NCBI GenBank assembly: GCA_029259185.1
Contig: JAPDJF010000006.1
Coordinates: forward strand, 1-47,940
Reading direction: 5' to 3'
DNA from: Hadesarchaea archaeon
Lineage (GTDB): Archaea > Hadarchaeota > Hadarchaeia > Hadarchaeales > WYZ-LMO6
DNA: 47,940 nt
The position numbers were made by a program, and so were the translations under genes. Below, piece by piece: positions 10,072 to 18,513 of this stretch; the stretch's first letter is position 1, and each line of letters starts with the position of its first letter. The notes under the pieces are model-generated. The model saw only the letters and a program-made list of their open reading frames with translations. It did no database searches and was not told the origin of the DNA.

Positions 10072-10502
10072 GGGAAAAAAGGGATGTGGTACGCATCTTC
10101 GTCATATCACCGGACTCCGATCTCACACCGGAGCTTCTTTACAGGTATATGGTAAACCAGAAGATGAATTTGAAAATGAAAGAGACGTGCTTTGGACTAA
10201 TAGTTGTGGGTGATGAGAAGTCACTCGCTGAAGCACTACATGAAGTGAAGAAGCTTGACAAATATGGGATTTTCTCTAAAGTTAGGGGGTACCCGCCTGG
10301 AGATCCAAGGATATGCAGAGCGAGTAGGGGTGGAGGCCCTAGGATGGGATTTCACTTTTTAGAATACGAGTTTTCTGTCCTTCCTTTGATAAGGGAGGGC
10401 TTAGAGTCGGTAGAGCGTGGTGAGGAAGTTCGGGAGAGACATGTTGAGGAGAGGGTATCAGTAAAGGAGGTGGAAAAAGCCTTTCGGGAAGTGGAACTTT
10501 GA
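10068..10502 (+). CDS. mmp6: Methanogenesis marker protein 6
   Basis: RIFVISPDSDLTPELLYRYM...MKETCFGLIVVGDE...LDKYGIFSKVRGYPPGDPRICRASRGGGPRMGFHFLE matches the remembered Mmp6 signature (KETCFG, IFSKxRGxPPGDPRxCRAxRGGGPRxGF). Confidence 0.9.
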   Translation: MREKRDVVRIFVISPDSDLTPELLYRYMVNQKMNLKMKETCFGLIVVGDEKSLAEALHEVKKLDKYGIFSKVRGYPPGDPRICRASRGGGPRMGFHFLEYEFSVLPLIREGLESVERGEEVRERHVEERVSVKEVEKAFREVEL

Positions 10503-10945
10503 GAATTTTTATCTTTCCTCCGAATAGTTTGATACTCTCTGATTTAGTGGAAAGATTTGGCCATCATCCCTTGGGCATAGGTCAGGAGATAGGAAGGATG
10601 GTAACGACCCCCGGTTTGGACAATCCACCTTTGAATATAACCGAGAAAGAACTCACCCGGGGGTTGAGGTACGTTGCTGTCGAGGCTCCCTCCGGGATAA
10701 GGGGGAGAATGGGTGTGCTGGGCCCCCTCGTGGAACAGGCGGAGGCTGCGATCGTGGTGAAAAACGCGGATTACGCTTTTGGGTGCTCGGGATGCGCTCG
10801 CGCGAACATCCAACTCATCTACATGCTGAGGCGGAAGAAAATTCCAACACTGGAGATCGAATATCCGAAAACCCGTGAGGAGGCAAAAGTCATGGTGAAG
10901 AGGGTGGTAGATTTCCTCAGAGGATTGGGTGGTACGAATGGCTAG
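10499..10945 (+). CDS. mmp5: Methanogenesis marker protein 5
   Basis: MRIFIFPPNSLILSDLVERFGHHPL...PPLNITEKELTRGLRYVAVEAPSGIRGRMGVLGPLVEQAEAAIVV...FGCSGCARANIQL. Confidence 0.9.
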   Translation: MRIFIFPPNSLILSDLVERFGHHPLGIGQEIGRMVTTPGLDNPPLNITEKELTRGLRYVAVEAPSGIRGRMGVLGPLVEQAEAAIVVKNADYAFGCSGCARANIQLIYMLRRKKIPTLEIEYPKTREEAKVMVKRVVDFLRGLGGTNG

Positions 10946-12155
10946 GATTGCCCAGATCTCATGTGGGACAGAGTGGAGCGGAATCCAGGACTTGCTTGAG
11001 AAGGCCGCCAACATGGTGGGGGCAGAGTTGTTCTTCCCAGAGGTAGACTTGGAGTCGATAGATAAAGCCGTGGAAGAGGTAGGGGTGAATGCCCAGAGCC
11101 CAAACTTGCGGCTCATGACCGCGAGGGCCAAGGCGGTCGTGGATGGAGCACCCGCCGAGGCTGTTCTTCTCTTGACGTGTTTTAGGTGTGCGGAGGGAGT
11201 CATCACCAAGCACGCCATCCGGAGATATCTCCAAGAGAAGACGAAGATACCGCTCGTCATGTATTCCTTCACAGAAAAACCTAAGCTCGGAGAACTCTTG
11301 ATAAGGCTGGAAGCACTCGTCACGCTCGCTGAGAAGAAAGCGCTGTTAGCCAGAGAAAGACAAGAGGGAATAACGTTAGGTATCGACTCGGGTTCCTCTA
11401 CCACGAAGGCGGTAGTGATGATGGATAACGAGATAATCGGCACGGGGTGGACTCCCACTACCACAGTTCTGGATTCTGCTGAGAAGGTCAAGCGGGAGGC
11501 ACTGGAACAAGCTAAGTTGAACGGGAGAGATATAGAGGGGATCGGGGTGACTGGCTACGGGAGATTTTTGCTCAAAGAAAAAATGAGTGTTGATTTAGTT
11601 CAAGAAGAGCTCACAGTGGTGTCCAAGGGAACGGCGTTTTTGGCGAACAGACAGCGAGGAGAGGCTATGGTGATAGATATAGGAGGATTAGACAACAAAG
11701 TGATGACTCTCCTTAATGGGGTTCCGGACAATTTCACGATGGGGGGCGTGTGTGCGGGCTCGTCTGGAAGATTTTTGGAGTTGGCTGCTGCGAGGCTTGG
11801 AGTGGATGTTCCAACTCTGGGAAAGTTAGCCCTGAGAGGGGATCCGGAGAGAGTGAAAATGGACAGTTACTGCGCGATCTTTGGGATCCAAGACCTAGTT
11901 TCAGGTTTGGCGAGCGGAGTTTCTAAGGAGGATGTTGCAGCGGCTGCATGCAGGAGTGTTGCTCGACAGGTCTTTGAAACCCAGCTTCAGGAGATAGATC
12001 TGAGGCAACCCATTATAGAGGTTGGAGGAACCTCCCTCGTAGACGGTCTCGTGAAAGAGATGGGTGAGATCCTGAATGCGGACATCGTGGTACCTAGGTT
12101 CCCCCAGTTCGGCGGAGCAGTCGGTGCGGCGCTGCTGGTTTCGGGAGTGGTGTAA
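10929..12155 (+). CDS. mmp15: Methanogenesis marker protein 15 (BadF/BadG/HgdC activase-like ATPase)
   Basis: ASKHA-type motif GITLGIDSGSSTTKAVVM, cysteine region GGVCAGSSGRFLE...YCAIFGIQDLVSGLASG, and C-terminal EVGGTSLVDGLV typical of CoA-substrate-enzyme activases. Confidence 0.88.
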   Translation: MVRMARIAQISCGTEWSGIQDLLEKAANMVGAELFFPEVDLESIDKAVEEVGVNAQSPNLRLMTARAKAVVDGAPAEAVLLLTCFRCAEGVITKHAIRRYLQEKTKIPLVMYSFTEKPKLGELLIRLEALVTLAEKKALLARERQEGITLGIDSGSSTTKAVVMMDNEIIGTGWTPTTTVLDSAEKVKREALEQAKLNGRDIEGIGVTGYGRFLLKEKMSVDLVQEELTVVSKGTAFLANRQRGEAMVIDIGGLDNKVMTLLNGVPDNFTMGGVCAGSSGRFLELAAARLGVDVPTLGKLALRGDPERVKMDSYCAIFGIQDLVSGLASGVSKEDVAAAACRSVARQVFETQLQEIDLRQPIIEVGGTSLVDGLVKEMGEILNADIVVPRFPQFGGAVGAALLVSGVV

Positions 12156-12158
12156 ACA

Positions 12159-12836
12159 ATGGTTGAGAAAATTTTCGTTGAATCGATGGGCGAATCGCGT
12201 GCATATGATTACGGAATCCTGATCTCCAAGGTGATAGCCGAGCATGCGTTCACCGATCTAGCACTGGGAAAAGCTGTGGAGCAGCTCAGGATACTCGTGG
12301 ACATAAAAGAACCACTCTTTGCCGTACATGCTCGTCTTGGTCCGCCGCTCCCTCCGTTGAGGATGGAAGATTATGCCCAGCTGGAGGAAAACCCGGATGG
12401 GATACATGTGATAATTCGAGATGAGACGTACGTAGCCGATATGTTGAGAGTTCTGCGTGAGAGATTCGGCAGAGAGAAGGTTAAACAGGTGGATCGATGG
12501 GAGACGGTCATTTCAGTGACTTCTTTAGAGGAACTCAAGCGGATGGTGATCGCGGAGCCTCAAACGAAAATGGTGGATAGATTGATGGATGCGGTGCAAA
12601 GGATAATCCCCGTGGGTTTCAGAGTTGGTTTCTTAGAGCATGACGAAAACTCCATAACCCTCATAGCGTCTGAGAATCCCATTCGGGAGGAGTGGATAAG
12701 AGAAGTGAAGGATGCCTTGAAGAAACCTCCAAAGCCCATACCCCCTGAAGAACTGGAGAAAGTGAGGAGGAAGGTGGAAGCGGCAGAAGTAATGCCCGAG
12801 TTCAAGGACATCGTGGCTCCCTGGAGGCCGGGGTGA
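12159..12836 (+). CDS. mmp17: Methanogenesis marker protein 17
   Basis: 225 aa, MVEKIFVESMGESRAYDYGILISKVIAEHAFTDLALGKAVEQLRILVDIKEPLFAV...; position between mmp15 and mmp7, as expected for this conserved cluster. Confidence 0.8.
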   Translation: MVEKIFVESMGESRAYDYGILISKVIAEHAFTDLALGKAVEQLRILVDIKEPLFAVHARLGPPLPPLRMEDYAQLEENPDGIHVIIRDETYVADMLRVLRERFGREKVKQVDRWETVISVTSLEELKRMVIAEPQTKMVDRLMDAVQRIIPVGFRVGFLEHDENSITLIASENPIREEWIREVKDALKKPPKPIPPEELEKVRRKVEAAEVMPEFKDIVAPWRPG

Positions 12837-13780
12837 GGGAAGTGCTCGGGTTCACATTTGAGGGCGGGGGGTATAGGCATCAAGAACTCCTAGAGTTGGT
12901 TGAAGACTTGGGCGGGTCAATTCTTAGGGTGAGGTTGGTTGCCCAAGAGGCCACTATAATGTTTTTGGTTCCGGAGGAGGATGTGGAGCTGGTAAAAAAG
13001 TTAGTGCAGGACTTGAGGGGAAAACTCACGAGTGTCCCATTGGTCGGTTCAGAGATAGCCGTAGTTTCACCTACAATGACGAGACACCATCTCCCCCACC
13101 CCCTCTGTGATATAGCCGAATATCTTAGGAGGATGGGTGCCAAGACGAATATGGTGGGGCTCTCTCGTGGAGTGGGACAGCGGATCTGTCAGCTTAATCT
13201 CAAGGAGAAAAATCTAATCGAGGAGCATGATGTGGCAGTTTTTGTACTCGGGAACTTTGAGTACTGTTTGCTAGAGCATAAATGGAGGCTCTACAAAGAT
13301 ATCAACATTCCTGTGGTCGTGGTGGGTGGTCCTGAGCTAGATCGTGTCCCCCATGCTTTCGCTTATGTCAGCGGGATCGGTAGGATTCCCTACAGAACGA
13401 GGACCCTTAGTGAAATAGGTAAATTGGATGAGTTGGCCAAGGCTGTGGGTCGTGCTCTAGACGAAAGGAAAAAGCTCATAGCTCGAGATCCTCCACTCAT
13501 CTCTCCTTTGATCTTAAAAGGAGAAATAGAAAATAGGATCGAGGAACTCAAGCGGTGCAGATCCCCGACCCCGGTGGTTCCTCAGCTCGATGGCGTGAGG
13601 GTAAAACTACCGTATGATAGGTTTGCTTCCGTTTTAGCCCAAATCGAAATAGGTGGATACAGACTGAGCGATATAGCGGATATACGTAGGTCGGTGATGA
13701 GAAACTTCATCTTGGTCAAGCTCCGTCCTTCCTCTCGTGTGGAGTTAGAAAAAGGTAGACGGATCGGAGTTTTGGCGTGA
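12833..13780 (+). CDS. mmp7: Methanogenesis marker protein 7
   Basis: FEGGGYRHQELLELVEDLGGSILR...VGSEIAVVSPTMTRHHLPHPLCDIAEYLRRMGAKTNMVGLSRGVG...VAVFVLGNFEYCL; GTG start overlaps the end of mmp17. Confidence 0.9.
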   Translation: MREVLGFTFEGGGYRHQELLELVEDLGGSILRVRLVAQEATIMFLVPEEDVELVKKLVQDLRGKLTSVPLVGSEIAVVSPTMTRHHLPHPLCDIAEYLRRMGAKTNMVGLSRGVGQRICQLNLKEKNLIEEHDVAVFVLGNFEYCLLEHKWRLYKDINIPVVVVGGPELDRVPHAFAYVSGIGRIPYRTRTLSEIGKLDELAKAVGRALDERKKLIARDPPLISPLILKGEIENRIEELKRCRSPTPVVPQLDGVRVKLPYDRFASVLAQIEIGGYRLSDIADIRRSVMRNFILVKLRPSSRVELEKGRRIGVLA

Positions 13781-13813
13781 ACTATAAATCGAAAGTGGGC
13801 GAAATCAAACAGA

Positions 13814-14191
13814 GTGGAGACGGATAGAGAAATGCAAGAGGTGGAGGTTTTTCCATACCGTTTTCCCAGTGATGAAACAGTGACTAATTTTTTGAAAAAG
13901 ATTCGAGAAGTCAAAGGTATTGTTCAGGTCGTGATGCAGGGCCCCAGTGTTTTCTACCGGAGGAGGATCAAAATCGGGGAGAAGGTAATTCCGCTGAACA
14001 TTCAGGTCGGGAGGTTCTGGATCGAGATGCAGGAATTGGAAGAGTTGGAAAAACTCAGAGAGATATGTGCGGAGGTGTTCCCTTACGGTTTTGAGATGAG
14101 AGTTGGAAAGTTCACCGCTCCCAGGGATCCTCTGAGCGGGCGCAGGTTGGTCTTGAGGATGGATTTGTTTTCCTGTGGAGAGGAGCGATAA
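13814..14191 (+). CDS. mcrD: Methyl-coenzyme M reductase operon protein D-like (short form)
   Basis: QEVEVFPYRFPSDETVTNFLKKI...LNIQVGRFWIEMQELEELEKLREICAEVFPYGFEMRVGKFTAPRDPLSG matches the McrD pattern (VGRFxVE...EIxEICxEVFPFGYDIRVGKFT). Immediately upstream of mcrC. Confidence 0.85.
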   Translation: METDREMQEVEVFPYRFPSDETVTNFLKKIREVKGIVQVVMQGPSVFYRRRIKIGEKVIPLNIQVGRFWIEMQELEELEKLREICAEVFPYGFEMRVGKFTAPRDPLSGRRLVLRMDLFSCGEER

Positions 14192-14808
14192 TGAGGAAGT
14201 TTGGGAGAGAGTTTCAGGTCGTGGATTGTAGAGAGACAGCAGGTTTGGGCTTGGGCGGTGGTTTGGCCCAGCGGGCAACATTTGCAGAGGCGGTGAAGCC
14301 AGACATAATAGTTCTGTCGATGGGTCCCAGCCCTAGGCACATAACGAAACCCGTGTGTGAAATAACCTATGGTTTAAGAGAGACAGGGTTTAACGTGAGC
14401 GTGCTCGTGCTTGGTGCGGGGATAGGTCCTCCCGAGGAGCTGATGGATCAGGTGGTAGGTTCTGCATATTCAGGGATATCGCCTGAGGAGGAGGAACAGA
14501 TAGCGAGACACAAGCTTGCGATAATTCACGTTGGGAACGTTCCCCGACATTTCATACCCAAAGTTAAAGTCTTCCTGAGGAATGTGGATATTCCGGCAAT
14601 CGTCGTATGTCAAGCTCCTGTGGACCTCATAGACTTTGCGATGGGTGGGGTGAGAACGAGCAAGGTGGAGCCCGATCAACCTGAGACGAAGGGGATTGTA
14701 TTAGATGTGGTGACCGGGGTTGTTAGAGGACAGACGTGTCCCCAATCCAAGCTTGATGAGATAGTTGGAAAGGTGAAATACTGGTTCGAACGGATCGGGG
14801 GTGAGTAG
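14191..14808 (+). CDS. mcrC: Methyl-coenzyme M reductase operon protein C
   Basis: VVDCRETAGLGLGGGLAQRATFAEA...MGPSPRHITKPVCEITYGLRETGFNVSVLVLGAG...HVGNVPRHFIPKVKVFLRNVDIPAIVVCQAPVDLIDFA...GVRT. Confidence 0.93.
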   Translation: MRKFGREFQVVDCRETAGLGLGGGLAQRATFAEAVKPDIIVLSMGPSPRHITKPVCEITYGLRETGFNVSVLVLGAGIGPPEELMDQVVGSAYSGISPEEEEQIARHKLAIIHVGNVPRHFIPKVKVFLRNVDIPAIVVCQAPVDLIDFAMGGVRTSKVEPDQPETKGIVLDVVTGVVRGQTCPQSKLDEIVGKVKYWFERIGGE

Positions 14809-15654
14809 GTGGATAGACACGTGTGGGAAGTAGCCAAGGCTAGGATAGTGGTGAGTGATGGGAAAGTGGTATCGGTGGGAGAACCAAAAACGAAATTTTG
14901 TCCCATCATTCATGCGATGATGGGTGAACACGAGCGCACGGTAGACAATATAAGAGAATCGATGGAGACTAGGATAGAAGCTTTTGGGCTTTCCACTCCC
15001 CGTAGGGTTTTAGAGGCAGAGGAGTTTGGAGTCGGGTTTGGAGCGAGCGAGTGTCTGGCTACCGCGCTCAGAGAAAAAATACTGGAGACTACCGTCACGG
15101 TTTGTGATGGAGCTGGGACGATCATTGCAGCGAAACCGTCGGTGGTCCAAGGAGTAGGTATGATCATGAGCGCCCTTATCGAGACTACTCCTATTCCTGA
15201 GCTGGTAGAGAGACTCGAACGGGAGGGTATAACGGTATTGGACCCAACCAATGCGACGATAGATCAAGTCGGGGGGGTTGAGAGGGCTTTTGAGATGGGA
15301 TACAGAAAAGTGGGGGTTACCGTCATGGGGCCAGATGCGAGGATGATATCTGTGATGAGGGAGCTTGAAGAAAAAAATGGGGCGACCCTCCTCATAATCG
15401 TGATCCACACCACGGGAATCGGGAAGGATATGGTTCCTTTCATAGAGAAGGCAGACATCGTTCATGCATGTGCTTCGAAAATTGTGAGAGAGCTTATCGC
15501 CCCAAAGGCCAAAGTCACCTTCGGGAAAAGCATACCGGTTTATGCCCTTACCGAGCTGGGTGAGAGAGTGTTGGGGGCTCAGGAGAAGATGGTTGTGAAA
15601 ACGGGCAGGATACTTGAAATAGGGACCCCGAAATCACCCTCTCCACTTTCGTGA
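14809..15654 (+). CDS. mmp8: Methanogenesis marker protein 8 (DUF2099 family)
   Basis: GKVVSVGEPKTKFCPI...VGFGASECLATALREKILETTVTVCDGAGTIIAAKPSVVQGVGMIMSALIETTPIPELVERLE...VLDPTNATIDQVGGVERAFEMGYRKVGVTV. Confidence 0.82.
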   Translation: MDRHVWEVAKARIVVSDGKVVSVGEPKTKFCPIIHAMMGEHERTVDNIRESMETRIEAFGLSTPRRVLEAEEFGVGFGASECLATALREKILETTVTVCDGAGTIIAAKPSVVQGVGMIMSALIETTPIPELVERLEREGITVLDPTNATIDQVGGVERAFEMGYRKVGVTVMGPDARMISVMRELEEKNGATLLIIVIHTTGIGKDMVPFIEKADIVHACASKIVRELIAPKAKVTFGKSIPVYALTELGERVLGAQEKMVVKTGRILEIGTPKSPSPLS

Positions 15655-15658
15655 AGAT

Positions 15659-16237
15659 ATGCAGATCAGAGACGGGATATACTTGATAAAACCTGGAAAG
15701 GTCGTGTACGACGAGGTCAGCGTGAGGTATGCTTCTTCTTCTGTTGTCCTGATAGACGATGGTTCGCTCATAGTGGTGGATACGGGTTTGGAAGAAGATT
15801 GGGGGGAGATAGAGAGAGGTATAAGGCGGGCGGGCTTCCATCCTTCGGAGGTGGATACGATTATCAACACACATCTCCATGTAGATCATATCGGCTGTAA
15901 CCACCGTTTCAGCGCTGAGTGTTATGCTCATCCTAAAGAAATAGAGCGTGTGGGTGTTTCTGGATATCTCCCTTGTCCGAAAAGGATTTCGAAGAGAGTC
16001 TGTATCTTAGAAACCCCTGGTCATGTGGATGGCCATATTTCAGTAGTTTTCGAAGGGGTCGTAGTGGCTGGGGATGCCATTCCTACTAAGGAGCATTACT
16101 TCCGGAGGATAATCCCTCGTATCCACACGGATGCGGAGAAAGCCAAGGAAAGCATGCAGAAGATCATAGATGTTGCGGAAATAATACTTCCCGGGCATGA
16201 TGGCCCCGTGTGGATCGGTAGAAAAAGTAAGTTTTAA
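15659..16237 (+). CDS. Metallo-beta-lactamase-fold hydrolase
   Basis: 192 aa; INTHLHVDHIGCN metal-binding motif, TPGHVDGHISVV, AGDAIP. The 3' end (AAA AGT AAG TTT TAA) is the left copy of the 18-bp direct repeat. Confidence 0.9.
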   Translation: MQIRDGIYLIKPGKVVYDEVSVRYASSSVVLIDDGSLIVVDTGLEEDWGEIERGIRRAGFHPSEVDTIINTHLHVDHIGCNHRFSAECYAHPKEIERVGVSGYLPCPKRISKRVCILETPGHVDGHISVVFEGVVVAGDAIPTKEHYFRRIIPRIHTDAEKAKESMQKIIDVAEIILPGHDGPVWIGRKSKF

Positions 16238-16239
16238 CC
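16222..16239. repeat. Left copy of exact 18-bp direct repeat AAAAAGTAAGTTTTAACC
   Basis: Identical to 21764-21781; includes the stop codon of the MBL gene. Confidence 0.85.
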
Positions 16240-16252
16240 ATTATTGCATTTT

Positions 16253-16269
16253 CGACCCCAACTTTATGA
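16253..16269. repeat. Imperfect short direct repeat CGACCCCAA(CT)TTATGA, copy 1
   Basis: cgaccccaactttatga vs cgaccccaattatga at 17157-17171; the pair brackets the GC-rich segment. Confidence 0.4.
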
Positions 16270-16494
16270 TATCTGAAGGTAGATAACATACGTTTTAGCC
16301 AATCAGAGCACTTATTGAGCGGCGAACAACGAAATACGGATTAAACAGTCCTTTTTCATACGTTACCTATTCTTCCCCCCTTTCGCCTTCGACCAAAACC
16401 CCGAAAATCGAATTAGGGTCAGGGGTTTGGGTCATGCAGATTTTCCGCCAACGCTTTTAGGGTTTAGAGAACGGAGAACGGGCTTAGTCATTTT

Positions 16495-16821
16495 GTGGCC
16501 ATCTCACTTTCGCAAATCACCGACGGTCTTCCAGAACGCCCCGGGCGCTTCAGTGTCTCCAAGGCGACCGTCCATAGCGTACACCTCCGACGGTTGCAGG
16601 CCGAGATCGCCACGGCTCTGCGACAGAGGGATGAGGCGCTGAGGCGGAGGGGCGAGGCAAGGAAGGCGGAGGCGGAGTACGAAGAGAGGAGGCGGGTCAA
16701 AGAGGCGGAACTCGAAAAGTTGCGGGCGAGGAAAGCCGAGCTGGTGGGGGAGATCAAAAGGCGGGGCTTAACGCTCAAGGAGAACCGTGGAGGAGAGGAG
16801 GCGCCCGCCGTTCCCGTTTGA
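16495..16821 (+). CDS. Hypothetical coiled-coil protein (GC-rich, possibly mobile-element derived)
   Basis: 108 aa, GTG start; highly charged heptad-like helix (AEIATALRQRDEALRRRGEARKAEAEYEERRRVKEAELEKLRARKAELVGEIKRR). Overlaps another short ORF downstream. Confidence 0.4.
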   Translation: MAISLSQITDGLPERPGRFSVSKATVHSVHLRRLQAEIATALRQRDEALRRRGEARKAEAEYEERRRVKEAELEKLRARKAELVGEIKRRGLTLKENRGGEEAPAVPV

Positions 16822-17156
16822 CCTGCCCCACAGGATCGCCGACCTTGTTGAGTCCGCAACCAGAGGCATCAGGGCGCTGGACGAATCGATCAGGGAACTC
16901 GACCGGGAGCTCGGAGGGGGCAGGGTGAAAGCGGGCGGTGAGGATCTGGTCGCCCGTACCGCGGGACTCGACCAAGTTCCAGCTACACGCACGGCTCTTT
17001 TCCAACCCCGGTCCCGCTGGAGCTGGAGCTCTCCCCCAAGACCAGGGAAGTCTTGGAGAAGGTCAAAGGCAAGAGAGAGGGATCTTGACCAAAAGCGAAA
17101 TCGCCCAGCTTGTGGAAGAGTTAGACTGAATATTTGAACTTCGGTTCATTTGTTTC

Positions 17157-17171
17157 CGACCCCAATTATGA
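17157..17171. repeat. Imperfect short direct repeat CGACCCCAATTATGA, copy 2
   Basis: See 16253-16269. Confidence 0.4.
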
Positions 17172-17260
17172 AGGGAGCGATGGGATGTGGTTGAGCAAGA
17201 AACAGCGATCGAGGCTATTCTGGGGCACTTTAAAGTCGGCGCCCGTAGGTCATTTTCTTT

Positions 17261-17632
17261 TCAAGCGATGATTTGACAATAGAGTAATACCTCAGCGATT
17301 ACCACCACAGCCACGGCAATTCCGCCTATCAGGATCCATAAGATCGGCTCGACAGGAGCGGGTAAAGCCGCGGTTATCGTGATCGTATGCGTCGAGAAGC
17401 TTGGGATCGAAACGAGAATTTGAATCCCCTTCGCTCCCACCAATACCAGATATTTTTCCCTATCTGGATTCAATACGTCAGAATAATCGTCTGCTAGGGG
17501 TATTTCCTTTCCATCAAGGAGAACGGAGATTTCACCTACCCTTGCAACTGGTAAGATGCGGTTGTCGACGTACATCTGCTGATTCGCAGAATCGGTACTG
17601 GGGCTTGGTCGTGGGCTTCCCTCCGCGACCAT
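17261..17632 (-). pseudogene. C-terminal remnant of a membrane-anchored surface-type protein (tentative)
   Basis: Beta-rich domain (MYVDNRILPVARVGEISVLLDGKEIPL...) followed by one C-terminal TM helix (PILWILIGGIAVAVVVIAEVLLYC) with no signal peptide, suggesting a 5'-truncated gene. Confidence 0.4.
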
Positions 17633-17753
17633 CCCCCCGGTTCGTCCCCTGACAGAACTCGCTTTCTGGGATTAAATCATCTCCCGAGTTTGCAACAAAG
17701 CCGAGGATAGTAAATACTTATTTTTACTGAAATTATTGGATGGAGGAATGTAA

Positions 17754-18437
17754 ATGCCATATGATGAGTCTTTGTTAAGGGATTTTTTGGATAAAGCGAG
17801 GTTTTTCCATGGACATGTGTGTCCTTTTGTGGCGCTTGGGATAAAGGCTTCCTTTGTAGCTATGGATAGGCTTGGTGTAGGAAGATTGGGTTTTGATGAG
17901 AGTGTTGGCGAAAGCATACTTGCCATAGTTGAGTGTAATAATTGCTTTACTGATGGTGTTCAAGTTGCCACTGGCTACACGTTAGGCAATAACTGCCTTC
18001 TATATTTCGACCTTGGCAAGGTTGCCTTAACCATTGTGAAGGGAAGCACATGGGATGGTGTAAGAGTCTATATTGACTCGCAAATGCTGAAAAAGGAATA
18101 TTTCCCGGAAGAGGCACTTCGTCTTTTCCGCAAAGTTGTTGCAATGCGAAAGGGAAGCAAGAAGGATAAAGAAATGCTTTCGCAAATATGGGAAAAACTT
18201 GGTTATGAGATGCTTAAAATTCCCGAAAATAAGTTTAAAATTGACAAGGTAAATGTTCCTCCCATTGAAAAAGCACCAATAGTTAAAAGTGTCCGATGTG
18301 AATCCTGCAAGGAGCTAGTTATGGAAACGAGGGCTGTTAGAATTTCAGGGAAGAATTATTGTCTTAAGTGTGCTGGTATGCGTTATCGAGCCCTCATCGG
18401 GAGAGGAATAGTAGAGATGGAAACTGACAAACAATAA
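17754..18437 (+). CDS. FmdE-family protein (formylmethanofuran dehydrogenase subunit E domain) with C-terminal zinc ribbon
   Basis: FFHGHVCPFVALGIKASFVAMDRLG (HxHxC FmdE motif), ECNNCFTDGVQVATGYTLGNN, C-terminal CESCKELVM...YCLKCAGMRY. GGAGG at about -10. Confidence 0.9.
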   Translation: MPYDESLLRDFLDKARFFHGHVCPFVALGIKASFVAMDRLGVGRLGFDESVGESILAIVECNNCFTDGVQVATGYTLGNNCLLYFDLGKVALTIVKGSTWDGVRVYIDSQMLKKEYFPEEALRLFRKVVAMRKGSKKDKEMLSQIWEKLGYEMLKIPENKFKIDKVNVPPIEKAPIVKSVRCESCKELVMETRAVRISGKNYCLKCAGMRYRALIGRGIVEMETDKQ

Positions 18438-18475
18438 AAGCGATATTGGTGTTACTTTTTTAAACAACCGTAACA

Positions 18476-18483
18476 CTTATAAA
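18476..18483 (+). promoter_or_regulatory. Putative TATA box (CTTATAAA) for the secreted FmdE-like gene
   Basis: AT-rich CTTATAAATTG about 31-38 nt upstream of ATG 18514 in a short intergenic gap. Confidence 0.45.
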
Positions 18484-18513
18484 TTGAACATCTAAATTGG
18501 ATAGGTCTTTAAA

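Noticed and set aside
10544-11491. Long minus-strand ORF (315 aa) opposite mmp5/mmp15
   Set aside because: Antisense shadow of confidently assigned plus-strand genes; low-complexity Ser/His-rich translation with no recognisable domain.
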